From NCBI GenBank assembly GCA_964633205.1, contig CAZWFN010000103.1, forward strand, positions 1 through 23,373: a DNA stretch of 23,373 bases, read 5' to 3'. Position numbers and translations under genes: made by a program. This DNA comes from CAYVQE01 sp964633205. GTDB lineage: Bacteria > Myxococcota > B64-G9. The notes below the pieces were generated by a model. That model saw only the letters and a list, made by a program, of their open reading frames with translations, did not search any database and was not told the origin of the DNA. This document shows positions 14,123-22,957 of the stretch, in pieces; positions within the stretch are counted from its first letter, which is position 1, and every line of letters begins with the position of its first letter.

Positions 14123-14798
14123 CGCCGCGAGCCTCCTCTCGGTCGCCGGCCAGCCGGCGCAGGATGCGATCGCCATGGCGTACCGATCGCCGCTGCCACT
14201 CGCCGACCAGCCGGCGCTGCTGCTCGGCGGTCAGGTCGCCGTGGCGGCCGAGTGCCTGGATGCGGGCCCGTACGCCGACCGCCAGGCTGATGCCCACCGC
14301 CACCGACACGTTGAGGCTCTCGGCAAAGCCGTGCATGGGAACGGCGAAGCGGCCGGCGGCCCGCTGGCGCAGGTAGTCCGACGCCCCGGCGTGCTCGTTG
14401 CCGAACACCAGTGCGATGCGCCGCGGCCAGGGCACCGCGTCGACCTGCCGGCTGCCCGCACCGTCGGCCAGCCACAGGTCGAAGCCGGCGGCCGCCAGCG
14501 CCGCGAAGCAGTCCCCGGGGTCGGACCAGCGGTGGATGTCCAGCCACTTCTCGGCCCCCTGGCTGACCTTGCGCCGCACCCGGAAGCGGGTGTCGCGCTC
14601 GATCACGTGCAGGTCCAAAAGGCCGAAGGCATCGCAGGAGCGGGCCACCGCGGCGAAGTTGTGCGGATCGTGGACGCCGTCGAGCACCACCACCAGGTTG
14701 CGGGTGCGCCGCGCAGCCCCCCGGCGCAGCCGTTCGGCGCGCTCGGGCAGCATGAAATCTTCCAGCGGATCGTTCGTGTTGCGGTCTCCGGTCGCCAT
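14112..14798 (-). CDS. trmH: tRNA 2'-O-methyltransferase, TrmH/SpoU family
   Basis: A 228-residue SPOUT-class RNA methyltransferase, most like TrmH, which methylates the ribose of G18 in the tRNA D-loop. Seen: motif 1 VVLDGVHDPHNFAAVARSCDA (about 37-57, with N47 and R53), motif 2 LVFGNEHAG (130-138) and motif 3 PMHGFAESLNVSVAVG (154-169), which together form the trefoil-knot SAM site. The C-terminal helix RRLVGEWQRRSVRHGDRILRR is typical of TrmH rather than of RlmB, and the N-terminal RNA-binding domain of RlmB is absent. The start at 14798 gives the normal family length; an ATG 126 bases further up adds an unrelated Arg-rich stretch. It is the first gene of a two-gene operon with the overlapping TPR gene. 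Confidence 0.88.
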   Translation of the reverse strand: MATGDRNTNDPLEDFMLPERAERLRRGAARRTRNLVVVLDGVHDPHNFAAVARSCDAFGLLDLHVIERDTRFRVRRKVSQGAEKWLDIHRWSDPGDCFAALAAAGFDLWLADGAGSRQVDAVPWPRRIALVFGNEHAGASDYLRQRAAGRFAVPMHGFAESLNVSVAVGISLAVGVRARIQALGRHGDLTAEQQRRLVGEWQRRSVRHGDRILRRLAGDREEARGDVG

Positions 14799-14930
14799 GG
14801 CTCCGCCGCCTCGGCGCCGGCTCTGCGGGTTGTGCGCCAGGCGCCGCAAATCATGCCGTCCGGGGCCGAGGCCTGTCAAGCGCGCATCCGGGGACGGGCT
14901 GCAAACCGGCAGGCCGGCCGACAAAGGGGC

Positions 14931-14958
14931 TTGATTCCGCGCCAGGGCGGACTATAGT
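14931..14958 (+). promoter_or_regulatory. Sigma70 promoter of ilvE
   Basis: TTGATT (14931-14936), a 16-base spacer and TATAGT (14953-14958). Transcription would start near 14965, leaving a leader of about 55 bases. No terminator-antiterminator pair or run of leucine, isoleucine or valine codons is visible in that leader, so classical attenuation seems unlikely. Confidence 0.65.
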
Positions 14959-15019
14959 CCCCAAATAGAATCGAACACGTCATCATCGCACCCGGTTCAC
15001 CGGAAGAGAGGGCGATTCC

Positions 15020-16096
15020 ATGGACATCGAGGTACGGACCGTCGAGCAGAGCGCGCGCAAGCCGATCCCCCGGGACCCGTCCAAGCTCGGCTTTGGCCAG
15101 CACTTCTCGGATCACATGTTCCTGATGGAGTACCGGGCCGCCGGCGGCTGGCAGAAGCCGCGCATCGAGCCCTACCGGCCGCTGGAGCTGGACCCGGCCA
15201 CCATGGTGCTGCACTACGGCCAGGAGGCCTTCGAGGGGCTGAAGGCCTACCGGGGCGAGGACGACGGCATCTACCTGTTCCGCTACCAGGACAACCTGGC
15301 GCGGCTCAACCGCTCCTGCGAGCGGCTGGTGATGCCGCCGCTGCCCACCGGTCTGGTGGCGGAGGCGCTCAAGAAGCTGGTGCTGCTGGAGCGCGATTGG
15401 ATCCCCGACAGCCCGGGTTGCTCGCTCTACATCCGGCCCAACATCATCGCCACCGACCCCTTCCTGGGGGTGCGGCCCAGCAACACCTACCTGTTCTACA
15501 TCATCGTCGGTCCGGTGGGCGCCTATTACCCGGAGGGCTTCAACCCGGTCAGCATCTACGTCTCCGACAAGTACGTGCGCGCAGTGCGCGGCGGGGTGGG
15601 CGATGCCAAGACCGCCGGCAACTACGCCGCCAGCCTGCTGGCCCAGATGGAGGCCAAGGAAAAAGGCTACACCCAGGTGCTGTGGCTCGACGGTGTGGAG
15701 CGCAAGTACATCGAGGAAGTCGGCACCATGAACATCTTCTTCAAGTTCGGCGACAAGGTGGCCACCAGCCCGCTGACCGGCAGCATCCTGCCGGGGGTGA
15801 CCCGGGACTCGGTCATCTCCCTGCTGGAGGAGTGGGGCGTGCCGGTCGAGCAGCGCTTGTTTTCGATCGACGAGGTGATCGCCGGGCTCAAGGACGGCAC
15901 CGTCCAGGAGGTCTTCGGCACCGGCACCGCGGCCATCATCTCGCCGGTCAAGGCCATCCAATACCAGGGTGACGAGTACCAGGTGGCCGACGGCCGAACC
16001 GGAGAGCTGTCGCAGAAGCTCTACGACACCTTGCTCGGTATGCAGTACGGCGAGCGCGAGGACCCCTTCGGCTGGGTAGAGCGCATCGACCGCTGA
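15020..16096 (+). CDS. ilvE: Branched-chain amino acid aminotransferase
   Basis: A 358-residue fold-type IV PLP enzyme that carries out the last step of leucine, isoleucine and valine synthesis and the first step of their breakdown. Seen: the PLP lysine K197 in GVGDAKTAGNYA, LHYGQEAFEGLKAYR (64-78), YIRPNIIATDPFLGV (137-151), IEEVGTMNIFF (231-241), TSPLTGSILPGVTRDS, and FGTGTAAIISPV near the C-terminus. The length of about 360 residues and these motifs indicate the beta subtype (the eukaryote and Gram-positive-like form), not the shorter E. coli IlvE of about 310 residues. A clear promoter precedes it. It ends 3 bases before the end of the convergent phosphatase gene, so it appears to be monocistronic. 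Confidence 0.95.
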   Translation: MDIEVRTVEQSARKPIPRDPSKLGFGQHFSDHMFLMEYRAAGGWQKPRIEPYRPLELDPATMVLHYGQEAFEGLKAYRGEDDGIYLFRYQDNLARLNRSCERLVMPPLPTGLVAEALKKLVLLERDWIPDSPGCSLYIRPNIIATDPFLGVRPSNTYLFYIIVGPVGAYYPEGFNPVSIYVSDKYVRAVRGGVGDAKTAGNYAASLLAQMEAKEKGYTQVLWLDGVERKYIEEVGTMNIFFKFGDKVATSPLTGSILPGVTRDSVISLLEEWGVPVEQRLFSIDEVIAGLKDGTVQEVFGTGTAAIISPVKAIQYQGDEYQVADGRTGELSQKLYDTLLGMQYGEREDPFGWVERIDR

Positions 16097-16099
16097 GTG

Positions 16100-16858
<759 letters not shown>

Positions 16859-16950
16859 CTGGCTCCGTCCCGCTGCTGCGAACCGGCCAACCATCCGTTG
16901 CTCGCCAGGGTTTGTCAAGCCTTCCGGCGTCTTGACCCGGCGAGCGGCGC

Positions 16951-16980
16951 TTGATCGGCGCGGGCCGGCGCTGCTAGATT
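16951..16980 (+). promoter_or_regulatory. Candidate promoter of the four-gene exported cluster
   Basis: TTGATC (16951-16956), an 18-base spacer and TAGATT (16975-16980), with a transcription start expected near 16987, about 20 bases before the ATG. The AGGGGG ribosome binding site (16995-17000) would lie in that leader. Confidence 0.5.
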
Positions 16981-17006
16981 CAGTCCAATCCACCAGGGGG
17001 TTGGCG

Positions 17007-19091
17007 ATGCATGGACGAACTGCCCGAGCAGTGACGGTTCTGGCGCTGGGCGCCTGGCTGTTGGCGGCCTGCGGCGGCGGTGGTCAAGCCACCAAACCGA
17101 ATCCGGCTGCCGGCCGAGAGCTGGTCGAGCCCGAGGTCGCGGGCCGGCTGATCGCGGTCGAGGTCGACGAGACCAACCTGCTGCTGGCCGACGAGCAGGC
17201 GGCGCGGGACTACCTGCGGCGCAAGCTGATCGGGCTGGCCGCCCAGCGGCTGGTCGAGTTCGGCTTCGACGGCGGGCGCGCCAGCCGCATGGCGCAGCAA
17301 GGTCGGCTGGGCGCCTTTGCGGTCCGCGGCCACGAGGAACGGGTCATGGGCCAGGGCAAGCAGGCCGGCCGCATCGACCAACGGGTGCTGTGGGACGTGA
17401 CCGGCGAGCTGCGGCTGGTCCTGGGCGACGCCGAGGTGGCGGCGCTGGTCGAACGGCTGGCCGGCCTGCCGCTGGACTCGATGGAGGCCATCGAAGCGGT
17501 CGAGTCCTACCTCGAGCGGCTGGACGCGCTGCGGCCCGAAGCCGAGGCGCGTGCCCGGCTGGGCCGTGAGGTGGGCGATCGCTGGGCCGAGCTGTTGAAG
17601 CCCTGGCTGGCGATCCAGGTCGACATTCCGGTCGCGCCGCTGGAGCAGTACCTGGATGCCCTCGGCCGGGTGGCGCTGGTGCTGGCCGACTTCAAGCAGG
17701 CCCACCCAAAGCACCCGGCTTTCGCCGCGCTGGAGAAGGCCTATACCCTGGCCGCGCTCAAGGCATTGCGCCAGCTCGACGTGCGGCCCGAGAACTTCAC
17801 CGCCATCAACCGCCTGCTCAGCCGGGTCGAAGAGATGGCCGGCGATGTCATGCCCGGGCTGATGCCCTATCTGAAACGCGACCTGGAGCTGGCCTGGCGT
17901 GATCACCTGGTGGCTCTCGACGAGCGCGACGCGCCCTTTGCCGAGACGCGCAAGGGCTTCTTGTACTTCCTGGAGCTATTTCCCGAATCGCAGTTCTACC
18001 CCGACCTGGAGCTGCGCTTTCTGGCGCGCTGGTACGAGCACCTGCAGGCCGAGCAGCCGCAGGACCTCGAGCAGCTGGCCGAGATGCGGCGTGAGATCAA
18101 CCTGCTCGAGGCGCGCTTCCCCCATTTCGGCCAGCTGGACGCGGTCCGCCAGGCCCTGGGCCGGCAGTGTGTTCGCGTGCTCGGCGCGGTCGAGGCCGAC
18201 GATCTCGACGAGGTGCGCCGCATCCAGCAGGGACTCGGCGGCTGCAAGCCCTACTTGCCGGCAGGACACGCCACGGTGCAGATGCGCGATCGGATCGAGC
18301 GCCTCGAGCAGACCATGCTAGACAAACGCCGTGCCGAACGCGAGCGCAAGGCGCTGAGCGAGCTGGTTTTCTTGATCGAATGGGATCGCGCCATCCGCGG
18401 CCTGAAGTGGGGCACAGCGCGCGGCCGCTGGACGGGCGAGGGGTCGTTCGCGCGGTTGTGGCGCCAAGGCCGCGAACTGGACGAGGCCTGCAGCTGCTCG
18501 TTGGATCCCAGCGATCCCTGCCGGGCTTTCGAGCCTGAGGGCAGCGGCGGTGGATTCGAGGTGGTGGCCCGGTTCCAGGACGATCGCCTGGCCGGCATCG
18601 ACCTGTGCGGTGTGCTGGCCGGCGAGCGCATGGACGCCGTCTACCGCTTTTTGGCCCGGCGCTACACCAAGCACCATCCGGGCCGCGACGCGGCCGCCTT
18701 TCTGGCCGGGTCCGGCGGCCGCGCCGGCACCACCGGCCTGCGTTTCGACTTCAAGAACGAGCTGCAGGTGGAAGTCGAGCGCTCGACCGACCAGTGCTCG
18801 CTGCGCTACCGCTCGGTGGCCATGCTCGACGCCAAGCAGCGGGCCGAGCTGGCCGCCCGCGAGCAGGCGGCCCGCGAGCGGGCCCGCGCCCGGCGCCAGC
18901 GCATCGAGCGCGGTTGGACGGCCGGCTCCTGCGTGCGCTGGGACTGCGAGCCGGTGTGCACCTTCCGCGGCCGCACCAAGACGCGCGAGGGCGACCGCTA
19001 CCTGATCACCATCAGCCGCTCCCGGCGCGACCCGAACGCGGCCGGCAACGACGTCTGGGTCGAGGCCGAACGGATATACGACTGCCCGTGA
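17007..19091 (+). CDS. Large predicted lipoprotein, unknown function
   Basis: A 694-residue protein I do not recognise. Seen: a lipoprotein signal peptide (hydrophobic 8-21, lipobox LAAC with C22 as the lipidated residue), then a long, mostly helical and highly charged region (about 40-480) with repeated Leu/Glu/Arg-rich segments. From about 455 onward there is a more compact region with paired cysteines (CSCS, CRAFE, DLCG, QCSLRY). A short Ala/Arg/Glu coiled coil (about 611-634) precedes the C-terminal domain (VRWDCEPVCTFRGRTKTREGDRYLITISR to the final cysteine), perhaps beta-rich. The cysteines would suit disulfides in the periplasm. No enzymatic motif is visible. The ATG at 17007 is fixed by the signal peptide and AGGGGG. 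It heads a run of exported proteins, separated by 112 bases from the next. Confidence 0.8.
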   Translation: MHGRTARAVTVLALGAWLLAACGGGGQATKPNPAAGRELVEPEVAGRLIAVEVDETNLLLADEQAARDYLRRKLIGLAAQRLVEFGFDGGRASRMAQQGRLGAFAVRGHEERVMGQGKQAGRIDQRVLWDVTGELRLVLGDAEVAALVERLAGLPLDSMEAIEAVESYLERLDALRPEAEARARLGREVGDRWAELLKPWLAIQVDIPVAPLEQYLDALGRVALVLADFKQAHPKHPAFAALEKAYTLAALKALRQLDVRPENFTAINRLLSRVEEMAGDVMPGLMPYLKRDLELAWRDHLVALDERDAPFAETRKGFLYFLELFPESQFYPDLELRFLARWYEHLQAEQPQDLEQLAEMRREINLLEARFPHFGQLDAVRQALGRQCVRVLGAVEADDLDEVRRIQQGLGGCKPYLPAGHATVQMRDRIERLEQTMLDKRRAERERKALSELVFLIEWDRAIRGLKWGTARGRWTGEGSFARLWRQGRELDEACSCSLDPSDPCRAFEPEGSGGGFEVVARFQDDRLAGIDLCGVLAGERMDAVYRFLARRYTKHHPGRDAAAFLAGSGGRAGTTGLRFDFKNELQVEVERSTDQCSLRYRSVAMLDAKQRAELAAREQAARERARARRQRIERGWTAGSCVRWDCEPVCTFRGRTKTREGDRYLITISRSRRDPNAAGNDVWVEAERIYDCP

Positions 19092-19132
19092 GGCCGCGGC
19101 CTACCGCGCGGGGACGGAGACGCGGAATGTCT

Positions 19133-19162
19133 TTGCGGATCGGCGCCATTGCAGGCTAGACT
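19133..19162 (+). promoter_or_regulatory. Weak promoter candidate before the nucleotidase gene
   Basis: TTGCGG (19133-19138), an 18-base spacer and TAGACT (19157-19162) in the 112-base gap after the lipoprotein gene. The nucleotidase, cytochrome and HEAT genes could thus be transcribed separately from the lipoprotein gene. Match is moderate. Confidence 0.35.
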
Positions 19163-19203
19163 GATAGCCGAAGCGGAAGGGGGGTGCCGGCAGGAGCGCG
19201 AGG

Positions 19204-20898
19204 GTGAGCGATTCGATACGACGATCAGCTGGCCTGGTTCTGGCCACCGCCATCTGTCTGCTCGCCGGGCACCCGGCGGCGGTCGCGGCCGACGGCCAGG
19301 GAGGCGAAGGCGAGCCCATCCGGCTGACCGTGGTCGGCACCTCTGATTTTCACGGCGCGCTCGAAGCGCGCCACGCCAAGGTGGTCGGCGGCCGCAAGTT
19401 GGGCGGTGTCTCCATGATCGCCGCCTACCTGAACGCGGTCCGGCGCGACAACCCGGGTGGTGTCATCCACCTCGACGGCGGCGACCTGTACCAGGGCACC
19501 CTGCTGTCGGCGGCCAGCGAGGGCCGCGCCGTGGTGGATTTCTACAACGCGCTGGGCGTGGACGCGGTCGCGCTGGGTAACCACGATTTCGATTTCGGTC
19601 CGGTGGGTTACCACAGCGTACCGGAGAAGCCGGACGAGGATCCGTTCGGCGTGCTCAAACAGCGCATGGCCCAGGCCGAGTTCCCCTTCCTCTCGGCCAA
19701 CATCATCGACCGCGAGACCGGCAAGCCACCGGACTGGCCCGGCCTGAAGACCAACAGCCTGCTCGAACGCAAGGGCCTGAAGATCGGCGTCGTCGGTCTG
19801 ACCTCGGTCGACACCGCCCTGACCACCCACCCGGCCAACATGCGCGGCCTGGAGTTCCGCCCCCTGCTGGTCTCGCTCAAACGGGTCTTGCCCGCGGTGC
19901 GCCGGGCCGGGGCCGACCTGACCTTGCTGGTGATCCACGCCGGTGTGACGGTGGACGAGCGCAGCGGCAAGGTGGGCGGTCCAGTGGCCGAGCTGCTGCG
20001 GGCGCTCGAGCCGGGCACGGTCGATCTGGTGGTCGGCGGCCACAGCCACATGCCCTTCTGCGGTGTGGTGGCCGGGGTGCCGGTGCTGCAGTCCTGGCCC
20101 AACGGCCTGTCCTTCACCCGGGTCGAGCTGTTCGTCGATCCCGACAGCCGGCGGGTCATGCCCGAGCGCACCGTCATCCACGGCAACACCTTCTATCACC
20201 GCTGTTGCCGCGGCGGTCAGCCGATCCAGTTCCTGGGCACCCGCTTGCAGCCCGACAAGCGCTTCGGGCGCAAGCTCGAGGTGTTCCGGCGCGCCGTGGC
20301 CCACCTGCAGCGCATCCGGCTCGGGCGCTCGCTGCGCGATCTGTCCAACCGCACCGATCTCGACTCGCCGGTGGGCAACCTGGTCACCGATGCCATGCGG
20401 GCCGCCGACTCCGAGATCGAGATCGCCATGTACAACTCGGGCGGACTGCGTACCTCGATCCCCAAGGGCGAGGTGACCTTCGGCCTGATCTACGAGGTGG
20501 TCCCGTTCGACAACAGCCTGGTCAAGGTGACCCTCAGCGGCGCCCAGATCCGCGAAGTCGTCGAACACGGCCTGTCGGCGCCCTACGGGGTGATGGAGAT
20601 CTCCGGGCTGGAGGTCGAGATCGATCCCGACCGCGAGCCGGGCCAGCGCTGCCGCAGCATCCGCACCGAGGACGGCCCGCTCGAGTCCGATCGGCTCTAC
20701 GTGGTGGGCACCAACGAGTTTCTTCTCAACGGGGGCGACGGCTACTTCACCTTCGCCCGCGGCCGGGATGTCGAGCACACCCACACCTTGATCCGCGAGC
20801 TGGTGGCGCGCTACATCAAGCAGCGGGGGACGGTGGCTCCGGACATGGGGGGACGCTATCGGCCGGCGAAGACAAAAGGTGAATCCCAGGACCTGTGA
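19204..20898 (+). CDS. Exported 5'-nucleotidase / UshA-like metallophosphatase
   Basis: A 564-residue periplasmic phosphohydrolase of the UshA/5'-nucleotidase family, expected to release phosphate from nucleotides or related esters. Seen: a signal peptide (about 1-29, ending AAVAA). The N-terminal two-metal phosphoesterase domain has D48 and H50 (TSDFHG), D91 and D94 (DGGD), N126 and H127 (GNHDFDFG), LVIHAG and GGHSH. The C-terminal 5'-nucleotidase domain has SPVGNLVTDAMRAA, MYNSGGLRTSIPKG, the VPFDNSLVKVTLSG segment and NEFLLNGGDGYFTF. The GTG start has AGGAG 7 bases upstream. SoxB belongs to the same superfamily, but no sox gene is present. The next gene begins inside its last codons, a 20-base overlap, which suggests translational coupling to the cytochrome. 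The physiological substrate is unknown. Confidence 0.92.
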   Translation: MSDSIRRSAGLVLATAICLLAGHPAAVAADGQGGEGEPIRLTVVGTSDFHGALEARHAKVVGGRKLGGVSMIAAYLNAVRRDNPGGVIHLDGGDLYQGTLLSAASEGRAVVDFYNALGVDAVALGNHDFDFGPVGYHSVPEKPDEDPFGVLKQRMAQAEFPFLSANIIDRETGKPPDWPGLKTNSLLERKGLKIGVVGLTSVDTALTTHPANMRGLEFRPLLVSLKRVLPAVRRAGADLTLLVIHAGVTVDERSGKVGGPVAELLRALEPGTVDLVVGGHSHMPFCGVVAGVPVLQSWPNGLSFTRVELFVDPDSRRVMPERTVIHGNTFYHRCCRGGQPIQFLGTRLQPDKRFGRKLEVFRRAVAHLQRIRLGRSLRDLSNRTDLDSPVGNLVTDAMRAADSEIEIAMYNSGGLRTSIPKGEVTFGLIYEVVPFDNSLVKVTLSGAQIREVVEHGLSAPYGVMEISGLEVEIDPDREPGQRCRSIRTEDGPLESDRLYVVGTNEFLLNGGDGYFTFARGRDVEHTHTLIRELVARYIKQRGTVAPDMGGRYRPAKTKGESQDL

Positions 20899-22957
20899 GT
20901 GCAGACCGCGGCCGCGGGCCTGCTGGTCGCTGGCCGCCTGGCTGCTGGCGGCCGCTTGCAGCGCCGATCCGCCGGCCGGGCTGAAGGGCCGCTACGGTTT
21001 CGACGCGCTGCTGTTCATCGAGCGCAGCCCGGCGGCCCACGCCGGCAGCCTGGTGGCGCCGGACCGCGTCCCCACCGGCGCCCGGCTGTTGTGGCTCGAG
21101 CCGGCCGCGCTGGGCGGACGGCTGCGGGTGGTGATCGATGTGCCGCAGGGCTCCTTGATGGGCCTGGACGTGGCGGCCGACGGCCAGCGGGCGGTGGTCG
21201 GGCTGCGCAGCGACGCCGGCGATCGGCATCACCTGGTGGAGGTCGCGCTCGATGCGCTGCGCGCCGGTGCGCCGTGCCTGACCGCCGACGGCGACCTGGG
21301 GGCGGCTTGCCGCCAGCTGACCTTCGGCCCGGCCGACGATACCCGGCCGGTCTATCTGCCGGACGGTCGCATCGCCTTCGCCCGGGCCGATCCCGACGGC
21401 CCGATCGATTTTTTGGGCCGCGGCCGGGCCCGGGTGTGGTGGGCGGTGGCGGCCGACGGCAGCGAGCTGGTGCGGTTGGATCACGGGCCGGGTACCGCGC
21501 TGGGGCTGCGCGCGCTGGGCGACGGCTGGCTGCACGCGGTGCGCCATACGCTGCGCGACGGGGCGGCGGCGTTTTTGCCGCTGCGGCTCGACCCCACCGG
21601 GGCCCGCAGCCCGGCGCTGGACGGTCCCCCGGCGCCGGCCGATCGGCTGCCGCTGGCGCCGCAACGGGATGCGCAGGGGCGCATCTTCGCCGCCTGCACC
21701 CCGGCGCTGGGCACCTGGGCCGCGGGCACCGTCTGCCAGCGCGACGACCAGGGGGACTACCGCGGCATCGTGCGCGACATCCCGGCCGCTGCGGGCTGCT
21801 CGCCGGCCGGCCGGCTGCGGCATCCCTTGCCGCTGGCCGAGGGGCGTTTTCTGGCTGCTTATGCCAAGCTGCCCGACGGCTGCGTCTCGATCGCCGACGG
21901 CGATCGCGGCCTGGTGCCGGACTTCGCTCTGGTGGTGCTGGATGCGCTCGGCGGCGAGCGATCACCGGTCTACAGCCGCTCGGGCCGCGACGCCTTGTGG
22001 CCGCAGCCGCTGCGCAGCCACGACGCCCTGGATCCCGGGGTGGAGCTGCCGGCGCGGCCGGATGCGGGCTGTGGCGAAGACGGGCTGCGCTTCGAAGGCT
22101 TCGTCGATGCCGCCAGCCTCGAGACCGGAGCGGTGCGGCTGCGGGTCATCGAGCACCTGACCGGGGCGCTGGCACCCTTTGCGGTCGAGCTGGGTGGTGG
22201 ACCGGTGGGGGCCATCTGCCGCGACGCCGCCGGCGAGCAGGCGGTGGCGCCGATCGCAGCCGATGGCTCCTTTGCGCTGCGGGCGCCGAGTGGGGTGGGG
22301 CTGCGGCTGCAGGCGGTCGACGCCTACGGCGCGGCCGTGGCCGCCGACCCGCTCTGGCGCGGCGGTCCGGATTGCGCCCGCCGCGGCTGCAGCGGCTGCC
22401 ATGCCAACGCCGGCGCGCTCGAGGACTTCGCCGGCAGCCAGGCCGCCCAGGCCGGCCCGGCCGACCTGGCCGGGCCGCCGGCCCGCCAGCGCGACTTCGA
22501 CTTCCGGCGCGACATCCAGCCGATCCTGGATCGCTCCTGCGCCACCGCCGGCTGCCACGACGCCGAGACCGCGGCCGGGCTGTACGTCGATCTCGACGGC
22601 CGGTTGCGGGGGCTCGACCTGCACGCCGAGGCGGCCGGACGCACCACGGTGGCTTACCGCAACCTGCTGTGGGCCGACCGCCGGCGCGACGAACGCGGCC
22701 GCATCCTGGAGCAAAAGCGGGCCTACGTGGTGCCCGGCCGCGCCCGCGACAGCCGCCTGGTACAGAAGCTGGGCGTGCCGTGTCGCTACGACTGCGAGCA
22801 AGCACCGGCCTGGGCCCCGTGGGGCCTGGGCGCCGGCGACCGCCACCCCGAGGATCAACCGCAGTTCGGCGGCACGGTGACCGATGCGGAGCGCTGGACG
22901 CTGGTCGAGTGGATCGACGCCGGCGCGCCCTTCCACGGCCGGGGAGCCAGCCCATGA
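20879..22957 (+). CDS. Predicted HzsA-like di-heme c-type cytochrome lipoprotein
   Basis: A 692-residue exported protein. Seen: a signal sequence with a lipobox-like AAAC (C27). A long N-terminal region (about 35-390) has repeated motifs such as VYLPDGRIAFARAD and RVWWAVAADGSELVRLDHG, typical of a TolB/WD-like propeller, and a middle beta-rich domain follows. The C-terminal heme region has C504-S-G-C507-H508 (CXXCH) and C554-X4-C559-H560 (unusual CX4CH), the latter after FDFRRDIQPILDRSC, as in PSCyt1 domains. The ending WTLVEWIDAGAPF also fits that group. The propeller, middle domain and heme order resemble proteins labelled HzsA-related, named after the hydrazine synthase alpha subunit; this does not imply hydrazine synthesis, as no HzsB or HzsC is present. 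The GTG start is weakly supported (AAGG only). Its stop overlaps the next ATG by four bases (ATGA). Confidence 0.75.
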   Translation: MNPRTCECRPRPRACWSLAAWLLAAACSADPPAGLKGRYGFDALLFIERSPAAHAGSLVAPDRVPTGARLLWLEPAALGGRLRVVIDVPQGSLMGLDVAADGQRAVVGLRSDAGDRHHLVEVALDALRAGAPCLTADGDLGAACRQLTFGPADDTRPVYLPDGRIAFARADPDGPIDFLGRGRARVWWAVAADGSELVRLDHGPGTALGLRALGDGWLHAVRHTLRDGAAAFLPLRLDPTGARSPALDGPPAPADRLPLAPQRDAQGRIFAACTPALGTWAAGTVCQRDDQGDYRGIVRDIPAAAGCSPAGRLRHPLPLAEGRFLAAYAKLPDGCVSIADGDRGLVPDFALVVLDALGGERSPVYSRSGRDALWPQPLRSHDALDPGVELPARPDAGCGEDGLRFEGFVDAASLETGAVRLRVIEHLTGALAPFAVELGGGPVGAICRDAAGEQAVAPIAADGSFALRAPSGVGLRLQAVDAYGAAVAADPLWRGGPDCARRGCSGCHANAGALEDFAGSQAAQAGPADLAGPPARQRDFDFRRDIQPILDRSCATAGCHDAETAAGLYVDLDGRLRGLDLHAEAAGRTTVAYRNLLWADRRRDERGRILEQKRAYVVPGRARDSRLVQKLGVPCRYDCEQAPAWAPWGLGAGDRHPEDQPQFGGTVTDAERWTLVEWIDAGAPFHGRGASP

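Noticed and set aside
19225..20784. 519-codon minus-strand ORF opposite the nucleotidase gene
   Set aside because: It is a shadow of a gene with complete metal-binding motifs; the protein has no family features and no ribosome binding site.
19204..20898. SoxB thiosulfate-oxidation protein
   Set aside because: It shares the superfamily, but the metal-site and C-terminal motifs are those of generic 5'-nucleotidases and no sox genes are adjacent.
20879..22957. True hydrazine synthase (anammox) locus
   Set aside because: Only a distant HzsA-like architecture is present; the HzsB and HzsC subunits and any anammox genes are missing from the window.
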